This document shows positions 53,301 through 62,258 of a DNA stretch of 64,000 bases, one piece after another. A program made the position numbers and the translations under genes. This stretch comes from Gadus chalcogrammus. Its lineage: Eukaryota; Chordata; Actinopteri; Gadiformes; Gadidae. The stretch lies in contig NC_079412.1 of the NCBI RefSeq assembly GCF_026213295.1, positions 2,365,313 to 2,429,312 of the forward strand. Direction: 5' to 3'. The notes under the pieces are model-generated. The model was not told the origin of the DNA. It searched no databases and saw only the letters and a list, made by a program, of their open reading frames with translations. Each line of letters begins with the position of its first letter. Position 1 is the stretch's first letter.

Positions 53301-56300
53301 TTTGCACACGGCATCTTCAGACGCACACGCAAAGAAATCATATACAGTTTTTTGATCCGACCTTCGACGACGAAACGGTAGAGTTTTGAATATTATTTTA
53401 TTAGCTAAATTAGACGTGGAAAATTAAAAAAACAAAAAATTCCAAAATTAGATATCAGATCGTTTCCAAATGTTAGACACATGTTGGTGCTAACCTTAAT
53501 GACCTTGGATAAAAATTTCGGAAAATTTCGCCATTAGGGGGCGCAATAAACGAGGAAATTGTATATCTTCTACAAAAATTTCGCCGCGAAAACGCTACAC
53601 TGACTTCTCGCTACTCCACAGGTTCAGGGTAGCGTTTTGAACACATGCTTCGCGTTTTTCCGGCGAAATGCACATTTCTTGTCGCGTTGTGCCGGCGAAA
53701 TGCACACTTCTTGGACCCCTGCATAATTCTTATTATTCTTACCCCCCTAAAAGTGGGCCCACACCCCAAACCGTAAAAGGTGCCGACACGCGAATTGCAT
53801 GACTAGATCCAGATCTCTTCGGACTACGCAGACGACCAAATCCAGACACGCCGGCCACAAGGTGGCGCTATACCAAGGAATACGCGTTTGGGGCTATAAC
53901 TCCCACACCGAACCACCCAGAGTCCAATAACTTGTACACACAGATGCACTGGAGTCTGCTGCATCTTTTGGCCTAGGCCACGCCCATTTGCGTCTATGAA
54001 TATTTTTCGCTAAATCGCGAAAACCGCAAAACTGTATTTTCGCTACTCCTCCCACATTTCTTGACCAATCAACACCAAACTTTGCACACGGCATCTTCAG
54101 ACGCACACGCAAAGAAATCTTAGACAGTTTTTTGATCCGACCTTCGACGACGAAACGGTAGAGTTTTGAATATTTGTTTATTAGCAAAATTAGACGTGGA
54201 AAATTAAAAATCCAAAAAAATCCTAAATTAGACATCGGATCGAGTCCAAATTCTACACACATGTTGGTGCTAACCTTAATGTCGTTCGATAAAAAATTCG
54301 GAAAATTTCGCCATTAGGGGGCGCAATAAACGAGGAAATTGTATATCTTCTACAAAATTTCGCCGCGAAAACGCTACAATGACTTCTCGCTACTCCTACC
54401 ACAGTCAAATCCTTTGTATCCACAGGTTCAGGGTAGCGTTTTGAACACATGCTTCGCGTTGTGCCGGCGAAATGCACATTTCTTGTCGCGTTGTGCCGGC
54501 GAAATGCACACTTCTTGGACCCCTGCATAACTGCTTGCAGTTCTAGTTATTATTATTCCCCCCTAGAAGTGGGTCCACAGCCCAAACCGTAAATGGTGCC
54601 GACACGCCAATTGCATGACTAGATCCAGGGCCCTGAGTTCTAAGCAGACGACAAAATCCAGACATGCCGGCCACTAGGTGGCGCTATACCAAGGAATACG
54701 CGTTTGGGGCTATAACTCCCACACCGAACCTCCCACAGTCCAAAAACGTGTACACACAGATGCACTGGAGTCTGCTGCATCTTTTGGTCTAGGCCACGCC
54801 CATTTGCGTCAATGAATATTTTTCGCTAAATTGCGAAAACCGCAAAACTGTTTTTTCGCTACTCCTCGCACATTTCTTGACCAATCAACACCAAACTTTG
54901 CACACGGCATCTTCAGACGCACACGCAAAGAAATCATATACAGTTTTTTGATCCGACCTTCGACGACGAAACGATAGCATTTTGAATATTGGTATATTAG
55001 CTAAATTAGACGTGGAAAATCAAAAATCCAAAGAAAATCCAAAATTAGACATCGGATCGAGTCCAAATTCTACACACATGTTGGTGCTAACCTGAATGAC
55101 GTTCGATAAAAATTTCGGACAATTTCGCCGTTAGGGGGCGCAATAAACGAGGAAATTGTATATCTTCTACAAAATTTCGCCGCGATAACGCTACACTGAC
55201 TTCTCGCTACTCCTACCACAGTCAAATCCTTTGTATCCACAGGTTCAGGGTAGCGTTTTGAACACATGCTTCGCGTTGTACCGGCGAAATGCACATTTCT
55301 TGTCGCGTTGTGCCGGCGAAATGCACACTTCTTGGACCCCTGCATAACTGCTTGCAGTTCTAGTTAGGGGTCCAAGCCAACAGGTTGGATCCCTATTGTT
55401 TTTGTAAGGATTTTTCTTTTTATTAGGGGTCCAAGCCAACAGGTTGGATCCCTATTGTTTTTGTAAGGATTTTTATTATTATTAGGGGTCCAAGCCAACA
55501 GGTTGGATCCCTATTGTTTTTGTAAGGATTATTATTATTATTATTTCGTACGCCTTAGAAGTGGTACCACAGCCCAAACCGTAAATGGTGCACACGCGCC
55601 AATTACATGACTAGAACCAGGTCCGGCACCGCTACTCAGATAACAAAATCCAGACACGCCGGTCCCTAGGTGGCGCTATACCAAGGAATACGCGTTTGGG
55701 GCTATAACTCCCACACCGAACCTCCCAGAGTCCAAAAACTTGTACGCACAGATGCACTGGAGTCTGCTGCATCTTTTGGCCTAGGCCACGCCCATTTGCG
55801 TCCATGAATATTTTTCGCTAAATCGCAAAAACCGCAAAACAGTTTTTTCCCTACTCCTCCCACATTTCTTGACCAATCAACACAAAACTTTGCACACGAC
55901 ATCTTCAGACGCACACGCAAAGAAATCCTAGACACTTTTTTGATCCGACCTTCGACGACGAAACGGTAGCGTTTTGAATATTTGTTTATTAGCTACGTTT
56001 TACGTCGAAACGCAAAAAATTAAAAAAATACCAAAATTAGTCATCGGATCAAGTCCAAATTTTTGACACATGTTGATGCTACCCCTACTGGCGTTCAATA
56101 AAATAATCGGAATATTTCGCCATAAGGGGGCGCAATAAACGAGGAAATTGTATATCTTCGACAAAATCTCGCCGCGAAAACGCTACACTGACTTCCCGCT
56201 ACTCCTACCACAGTCAAATCCTTTGTATCCACAGGTTCAGGGTAGCGTTTTGAACACATGCTTCGCATTGTGCCGGCGAAATGCACATTTCTTGTCGCGT

Positions 56301-59300
56301 TGTGCCGGCGAAATGCACACTTCTTGGACCCCTGCATAACTGCTTGCAGTTCTAGTTATTATTATTATTATACTTCCTACCAAGAAAGTGGGAATACAGC
56401 CCATACCGTAAATGTTGCACACACACCAATTGCATGACTAGATCCAGGTCAGTGAAGACTATGCAGACGACAAAATCCAGACACGCCGGCCACTAGGTGG
56501 CGCTATACCAAGGAATACGCGTTTGGGGCTATAACTCCCACACCGAACCTCCCACAGTCCAAAAACTTGTACACACAGATGCACTGGAGTCTGCTGCATC
56601 TTTTGGCCTAGGCCACGCCCATTTGCGTCTATGAATATTTTTCGCTAAATCGCGAAAACCGCAAAACAGTTTTTTCCCTACTCCTCCCACATTTCTTGAC
56701 CAATCAACACCAAACTTTGCACACGACATCTTCAGACGCACACGCATAGAAATCTTAGACAGTTTTTTGATCCGACCTTCGACGACGAAACGGTAGAGTT
56801 TTGAATATTGGTTTATTAGCTAAATTAGACGTGGAAAATTAAAAATCCAAAAAAATCCAAAATTAGACATCGGATCGAGTCCAAATTCTACACACATGTT
56901 GGTGCTAACCTTAATGACGTTCGATAAAAATTTCGGAAAATTCCGCCATTATGGGGCGCAATAAACGAGGAAATTGTATATCTTCTACAAAATTTCGCCG
57001 CGAAAGCGCTACACTGACTTCTCGCTACTCCTACCACAGTCAAATCCTTTGTATCCACAGGTTCAGGGTAGCGTTTTCAACACATGCTTCGCGTTGTGCC
57101 GGCGAAATGCACATTTCTTGTCGCGTTGTGCCGGCGAAATGCAAACTTCTTGGACCCCTGCATAATTATTATTATACTTCCTACCAAGAAAGTGGGAATA
57201 CAGCCCATACCGTAAATGTTGCACACACGCCAATTGCATGACTAGATCCAGGTCAGTGAAGACTATGCAGACGACAAAATCCAGACACGCCGGCCACTAG
57301 GTGGCGCTATACCAAGGAATACGCGTTTGGGGCTATAACTCCCACACCGAACCTCCCACAGTCCAAAAACTTGTACACACAGATGCACTGGAGTCTGCTG
57401 CATCTTTTGGCCTAGGCCACGCCCATTTGCGTCCATGAATATTTTTCGCTAAATCGCGAAAACCGCAAAACTGTTTTTTCCCTACTCCTCCCACATTTCT
57501 TGACCAATCGACACCAAACTTTGCACACGACATCTTCAGACGCACACGCATAGAAATCTTAGACAGTTTTTTGATCCGACCTTCGACGACGAAACGGTAG
57601 AGTTTTGAATATTGGTTTATTAGCTAAATTAGACGTGGAAAATTAAAAATCCAAAAAAATCAAAAATTAGACATCGGATCGAGTCCAAATTCTACACACA
57701 TGTTGGTGCTAACCTTAATGACGTTCGATAAAAAATTCGGAAAATTCCGCCATTAGGGGGCGCAATAAACGAGGAAATTGTATATCTTCTACAAAATTTC
57801 GCCGCGAAAACGCTACACTGACTTTTCGCTACTCCTACCACAGTCAAATCCTTTGTATCCACAGGTTCAGGGTAGCGTTTTCAACACATGCTTCGCGTTG
57901 TGCCGGCGAAATGCACATTTCTTGTCGCGTTGTGCCGGCGAAATGCACACTTCTTGTTATACTTCCCGCCTTGAAAGTGGGTCCACAGCCCAAACCGTAA
58001 ATGGTGCACACGCGCCAATTACATGACTAGAACCAGGTCCGGCACCGCTACTCAGATAACCAAATCCAGACATGCCGGCCACTAGGTGGCGCTATACCAA
58101 GGAGAAACACGTTTGGGGCTATAACTCCCACACCGAACCTCCTAGAGTCCAAAAACTTGTACACACAGATGCACTGGAGTCTGCTGCATCTTTTGGCCTA
58201 GGCCCCGCCCATTTGCGTCTATGAATATTTTTCGCTAAATCGCGAAAACCGCAAAACTGTTTTTTCGCTACTCCTCCCACATTTTTCGCCCGATCAACAC
58301 CAAACTTTGCACACGACATCGTCAGACGCACACAAAAAATAAATTTCGAACACTTTTTTGATCCGACCTTCGACAACGAATCGGTAGCGCTTGGAATATT
58401 GGTATATTAGCTAAATTAGACGTGGAAAATTAAAAATCCAAAGAATCCAAAATTAGACATTGGATCGAGTCCAAATTCTACACACATGTCAGTGCTAACC
58501 TTAATGACGTTGGATAAAAATTTCGGAAAATTCCGCCATTAGGGGGCGCAATAAACGAGGAAATTGTATATCTTCGACAAAATTTCGCCGCAAAAACGCT
58601 ACACTGACTTCTCGCTACTCCTACCACAGTCAAATCCTTTGTATCCACAGGTTCAGGGTAGCGTTTTCAACACATGCTTCGCGATGTGCCGGCGAAATGC
58701 ACATTTCTTGTCGCGTTGTGCCGGCGAAATGCACACTTCTTGGACCCCTGCATAACTGCTTGCAGTTCTAGTTAGGGGTCCAAGCCAACAGGTTGGATCC
58801 CTATTGTTTTTGTAAGGATTTTTCTTCCTATTATTATTATTTTTATACTTACCCCCCTAAAAGTGGTACCACAGCCCAAACCGTAAATGCTGCACACACG
58901 CCAATTACATGACTAGATCCAGATCTCTTCGGACTACGCAGACGACAAAATCCAGACATGCTGGCCACTAGGTGGCGCTATACCAAGGAATACGCGTTTG
59001 GGGCTATAACTCCCACACCGAACCTCCCAGAGTCCAAAAACTTGTACACACAGATGCACTGGAGTCTGCTGCATCTTTTGGCATAGGCCACGCCCATTTG
59101 CGTCTATAATTTTTTTTCGCAAAAACGCGAAAACCGCAAAACTGTTTTTTCGCTACTCCTCCCACATTTCTTGACCAATCGACACAAAACTTTGCACACG
59201 GCATCGTCAGACGCACGCGCAAAGAAATCATATATACTTTTTTGATCCGACCTTCGACGACGAAACGGTAGCGTTTTGAATATTGGTTTATTAGCTACGT

Positions 59301-59770
59301 TTCACGTCGAAACGCAAAAATTCAAAAAATACGAAAATTAGACATCGGATTGAGTCCAAATTTTAGACACATGTCGGTGCTAACCTTAATGGCGTTCGAA
59401 TAAAAAATAGGGAAATTACGCCCTAAGGGGGCGCAATAAACGAGGAAATTGTATATCTTCTAATTGGCCAGAGGAATGTTCTTCAAACTATAAGGGAACC
59501 ATCAAAGGGCAAACCCGAGTCTATATAAAAAATATGGCCAAGAATTATTAATGTGGGCGGGAGTTATTCGGCAAAGGAAAATTGTCTTTGGAAAATTTCG
59601 CCAACAGGGCGGCGCCAAAAAACGACGACATTGTCCATCTCCTATTTGGCCAATGGAATGTTCTGAGAACGCGTTTTGGGCTATAACTCCCACAACGAAC
59701 CTCCCACAGTCAAAACCTTTATATCCACAGATTCACTGGAGTCAGTTGCATCTTTTGGCATAGGCCAGGC
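50327..59770 (+). repeat. Array units 52-62, last truncated
   Basis: Units (box start, class, monomers): 50327 S 1; 51177 L 0; 52190 S 1; 53072 S 0; 53852 S 0; 54668 S 3; 55660 S 0; 56487 S 0; 57291 S 0; 58076 S 1; 58962 L partial. The 50327 unit has a small deletion at about 50,931-50,940 that removes one 32-bp repeat. The last unit stops at about 59,770 inside the second CATCTTTTGGCATAGGCCAGG module, where non-array sequence begins. The box at 53852 reads CCACAAGG instead of CCACTAGG. Confidence 0.9.
55366..55532 (+). repeat. Cluster of three 47-bp monomers
   Basis: Starts at 55,366, 55,425 and 55,484, with CTTTTTATT, ATTATTATT and longer ATT spacers. Confidence 0.9.
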
Positions 59771-60101
59771 TCATTTTTGTAATGCTGGAGGTTGTATGTA
59801 TAGCCAGATTAAATAGTCTGATGACTAGTTGAATAGTGTTTTTTTATCCCTGAAAACTCATCAGTAGGGTGTCAAGTACAGACACAAATATTTTTTCTTT
59901 CTTCTTCAAGGAAGATGATGTTGTCCTGAAGGACACAATTCAGGCAGCAGCATGGTGCTAGTTACAGTCCTTCAAGGACAGTGTTTCTCTCCCAGAGGTC
60001 ATTGGGATGGAATGTTGGGAGCAGATGGCAGCATCAACACAGCGCAAATCCCATGACGGCGGGGATGAGGAAGAAACGTGGAAACCATTCCAATTCTCAT
60101 T
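59431..60101 (+). repeat. Right copy of 671-bp direct repeat (uninterrupted)
   Basis: Pairs with 441-1111. It contains the last part of the final unit and 331 bp of flanking sequence. It then continues without a break through CTCATTCAGATTACA, which is the apparent empty counterpart of the left CTCATT/AGGGGTCC junction. Confidence 0.9.
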
Positions 60102-60231
60102 CAGATTACATACTGACTATGAACTGTTCTGTGTGGAGATGATGGACAGGAGAAACCTGAAGGTGTTTGCCTCTTTTGAGTCAAACACCTCTCCCCCTCC
60201 CTGTGCCCCCTCCCCGTCCCCCTCCTTGTGA
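59996..60231 (+). CDS. Possible terminal exon, unrecognised protein
   Basis: The frame runs from a 3' splice-like site (TTTCTCTCCCAG, exon from 59,996) through ATG at 60,007 to TGA at 60,229-60,231. The ATG-initiated part is 74 residues. It is acidic near residue 20 (DEEE), has a middle part resembling folded protein (FRLHTDYELFCVEMM) and ends in a Pro/Ser tail. A stronger pyrimidine tract ends at 59,910 (TTTCTTCTTCAAG), but an exon starting there meets an in-frame TAG at 59,959-59,961. Two AATAAA signals lie about 255 and 320 bp downstream, as expected for a last exon. I do not recognise the family. It may be a real 3' exon, a decayed gene or chance. Confidence 0.3.
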
Positions 60232-60236
60232 CGCCT

Positions 60237-60345
60237 GCGCCACACGACTCCAATGTAGTCTGATGATGCAGCATAATGGCGGCGCTTGGCAGCTATGGCG
60301 GCGGTGACGGCGATGTCGGGCGACAGAGCGTGAAGCGAGAGTGGC
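60237..60345 (+). other. CpG-rich patch with two ATGGCGGC motifs
   Basis: The patch is much richer in C, G and CpG than its surroundings. ATGGCGGC occurs at 60,276-60,283 and 60,295-60,302, resembling the YY1 core (AAGATGGCGGC) often found at start codons. The first ATG opens a 27-codon frame (starting MAALGSYGGGDGDV) ending at TGA near 60,357. It could be a short promoter/first-exon relic or part of a 3' untranslated region. A poly(C) run follows near 60,378. Confidence 0.25.
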
Positions 60346-60480
60346 GTCCACCTCACTGAGGAAGGCGTCAGTGTGTTCCCCCCCCCGTTGAGACTTTGTT
60401 TGTTCTACTCTTTATTGATTTATCTTTTATGCTAATAGTTTACAATCTATTTTTTGTAGTTGTTATTTTTTAATTGTTTT

Positions 60481-60612
60481 GTTGAATAAAAAGACTGTTG
60501 TTAGTGCTCCTGTGATTGGTGTAACTTAATGTGCTTCACACATGTAGTTGAATAAAAAGACTGTTGTTAGTGCTCCTGTGATTGGTGTAACTTAATGTGC
60601 TTCACACATGTA
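60481..60612 (+). terminator. Tandemly duplicated 66-bp segment with AATAAA
   Basis: Copies at 60,481-60,546 and 60,547-60,612 look identical. Each starts GTTGAATAAAAAGACTG and contains GTTGTTAGTGCTCCTGTGATTGG. AATAAA lies at 60,485-60,490 and 60,551-60,556, followed by a GT-rich stretch, the normal layout of a poly(A) site. It would serve the possible exon ending at 60,231. The duplication gives two alternative cleavage sites. Confidence 0.45.
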
Positions 60613-61359
60613 GCCTTTCCTTATGTCTATTGAGGTACATTTTTTGCCCTTAGATGTGGTTTCCTCACATTACATCTGTTAAGGTCATACCTTTGTATCC
60701 CAGTCTTCATAGTTCCCCAAATCTTATTTTGGCTCTTACTGGGCCTGTAACTCTGACAGACAGACGGGTACAGGAGTTCGCACACGTTGCATTGTTTACA
60801 GGCAAGGGTGGATTACCGCACAGGCACACCGGGTACATGCCCAGGGGCCCAAGGGAGGTGGGGGGCCCCAAGCCAGAGCCTCTGTGTGAAGTCGCTGTTA
60901 GTAACTTTTAATGTTGCATTGTCGAAGCAATCAGTAGAGAAATACAAAAATTCAAGCGAAAAGAGCCATAGTAGGCCTATTAATACTGAGTAAAAAAAAA
61001 AGATCTCTAGGGGGCACTATTTCAGTTAGTGAATTTGAGGCTGGTCACGAACAAGGCACTGTGATTTAAACATGGAGCAACGGCGAACGGTTGTAACGTG
61101 AACTCTTAAGTGGAACCTAAATAGGTCCATGAGTGGAACAGCTAAGCGAAAAAAAAAGAGAAAATGTATTTGCAAGTCGTTTAGGCTATGCTTAACTTTA
61201 TAATAGTTCCATGGTACGCAGCAAGAAAGATACCCAGTCACAATACTCCCGTACCATCTGTATAATTTAATTAACAGCATGGGCTCTCGCTAGCTTAACA
61301 TAGTATTACCGTTTACTCTTGCATTAACAAGAGCAGCGGAAATCTGCTCAATCGTCTCG
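60613..61359. other. Unassigned intergenic stretch
   Basis: No gene is supported. It includes a GC-rich segment with inverted GGGGCCC/GGGGCCCC tracts at about 60,838-60,872. AGATCTCTAGGGGGCACTA at 61,001-61,019 matches the CTCF consensus at 16 of 19 positions. A run of A lies at 60,992-61,001. Open frames here are short and lack supporting features. Confidence 0.5.
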
Positions 61360-61473
61360 ATGTGGACTGAGCGCCCGCCCCCTCCATGTGGCCTGAGTGC
61401 CCGCCCCCTCCATGTGGACTGAGTGCCCGCCCCCTCCATGTGGACTGAGTGCCCGCCCCCTCCATGTGGACTC
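61360..61473. repeat. 26-bp GC-rich minisatellite
   Basis: Four full copies and a fifth partial copy of ATGTGG-CTGAGTGCCCGCCCCCTCC, starting at 61,360, 61,386, 61,412, 61,438 and 61,464. Each copy holds a CCCGCCCCC tract (Sp/KLF-like on the other strand, GGGGGCGGG). Because 26 is not divisible by three, the open frames through it on the minus strand are repetitive artefacts. Confidence 0.9.
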
Positions 61474-61504
61474 CGTCTGCGGGCTGCAGTCAGGGGTACT
61501 TGAG

Positions 61505-62058
61505 TTGCGATGGGTTTCCTCCAGCGATTTATACAATATGAACACATTATATAAAGCAAAACCCCTTTCATTTTAAAATAGTATGTAAATAATAGGCCTC
61601 CATCTTTGTTATACTTTTAAAATGTCCCTATATAGCCTATTTTATAGCTTTTACACTGATATCTTCAAACAGGAATGCGAAATGCATCCTGGGATATTTG
61701 ACGGTCCCAACGCAGGCACAGCAGTACAGAAAAGAACGCGAATTGAGAAACAGGAATGCGAAATGCATTCTGGGATATTTGATGGTCCCAAGTCCACACA
61801 ATATGCAGGCTCGGTTGCGATGGGTTTCCTCCAGCGATTTATACAATATAAACACATTATATAAAGCAAAATTCCTCTTTCATTTTACAGTAGTATGTAA
61901 ATAATGGGCCTCCATCTTTGTTATACTTTTAAAATGTCCCTATATAGCCTATTTTATAGCATTTACACTGATATTTTAAAACAGGTATGCGAAATGCATC
62001 CTGGGATATTTCCCAACGCAGGCACACAAGTACAGAAAAGAACGCAAATTGAGAAACA
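61505..62058 (+). repeat. 310-bp tandem duplication with internal 81-bp repeat
   Basis: Copy 1 starts at 61,505 and copy 2 at 61,815 (TTGCGATGGGTTTCCTCC). Copy 2 ends near 62,058. Both contain TATGTAAATAAT and TTTTAAAATGTCCCTATATAGCC. Copy 1 has an internal repeat of about 81 bp (AGGAATGCGAAATGCAT at 61,671 and 61,752). The GCGAAATGCATYCTGGGATA motif occurs three times in all (near 61,678, 61,759 and 61,988). Confidence 0.85.
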
Positions 62059-62111
62059 TTCCTTTTTGCATGGGCAATTTGTGTAAATATGAAACAATCA
62101 GATGTTTTTGA

Positions 62112-62245
62112 GTTTTTTTATTAAAAACACACACACTATTTACAATATCACACTATATAAAAAAAAAAAATTCACACAAATAAAAAAAAACACACTATTT
62201 ACAATATCACAATATATTTAAAAAAAACACACTATTTACAATATA
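62112..62245. repeat. A/AC-rich simple and short tandem repeats
   Basis: Three copies of an ACACACTATTTACAATAT motif (near 62,130, 62,190 and 62,227) are separated by runs of A. On the minus strand this is the AT-rich 3' untranslated region of the neighbouring gene. Confidence 0.8.
62117..62122 (-). terminator. Poly(A) signal AATAAA of the minus-strand gene
   Basis: TTTATT on the + strand reads AATAAA on the minus strand, about 140 nt after the stop codon of the six-exon gene. A T/G-rich stretch on the + strand (GATGTTTTTGAG) lies just beyond. It is the most plausible cleavage signal in the tail region. Confidence 0.4.
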
Positions 62246-62258
62246 ATTCAGGGGCCTA

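Larger units (their letters stand above)
1350..58980 (+). promoter_or_regulatory. 62 co-oriented CTCF-consensus boxes, one per unit
   Basis: The box CGGCCACTAGGTGGCGCTA fits YGRCCASYAGRKGGCRSYR, the vertebrate CTCF consensus as I recall it, at all 19 positions. I located 62 boxes, all on the + strand; starts are listed in the unit entries. Thirty-one fit fully. Seventeen have one mismatch (mostly CGGTCACTAGG). Fourteen have two (CGGTCCCTAGG). The invariant core is GGTGGCGCTA. Known: CTCF binds such sites and orientation matters for loop extrusion. Inference: the array could bind many CTCF molecules. Binding is not shown by sequence, and each box contains CpGs whose methylation could block it. 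Confidence 0.6.
1112..59770 (+). repeat. Head-to-tail macrosatellite array, about 62 units
   Basis: All units lie in the same orientation. Module order is: zero to four 47-bp hairpin monomers; an ATT-rich spacer; about 130 bp containing CCCAAACCGTAAATGGTGC; the 19-bp CTCF-like box; a body of about 330 bp starting at ACGCGTTTGGGGC; a mid-unit box with AGGGGGCGCAATAAA; a variable central part defining S, L or XL; one or two 32-bp GTGCCGGCGAAATGCACA repeats; then CTTGGACCCCT, a hairpin and CTAG. Box-to-box spacing averages about 945 bp (range 769-1,586). Spacing differences come from the L/XL inserts and monomer number. No gene is convincing within it. Confidence 0.95.

Noticed and set aside
1112..58820. 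TTAGGGG at monomer starts as telomere-like repeats
   Set aside because: The motif occurs once per 47-bp monomer, not as consecutive TTAGGG hexamers; the resemblance comes from the TT spacer meeting AGGGG.
44..59000. Dozens of 60-126-codon open frames on both strands across the array
   Set aside because: They are the same few frames repeated once per unit, overlap on both strands, start and stop at unit variants and show no splice or start context.
1112..59770. A CRISPR array (47-bp repeats with spacers)
   Set aside because: Spacers are low-complexity T/ATT tracts of variable length, repeats sit inside larger units, no cas genes are present and the context is eukaryotic.
1112..59770. A centromeric alpha-like satellite
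   Set aside because: Units are long, CpG-rich and of mixed length with transposon-like ends. No CENP-B-like box was noticed, although a centromeric location cannot be excluded from sequence alone.
60117..60356. Minus-strand 79-codon frame through the CpG-rich patch
   Set aside because: It is antisense to the possible exon and the CpG-rich patch, starts from no convincing context and has a composition driven by GC content.
60838..60872. GC-rich GGGGCCC/GGGGCCCC tract as a hAT-type transposon end
   Set aside because: It vaguely resembles such ends, but no matching opposite terminus, target duplication or transposase frame was found nearby.
61290..61571. Minus-strand frames over the 26-bp minisatellite
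   Set aside because: The repetitive peptide simply reflects the repeat, which changes frame every copy.
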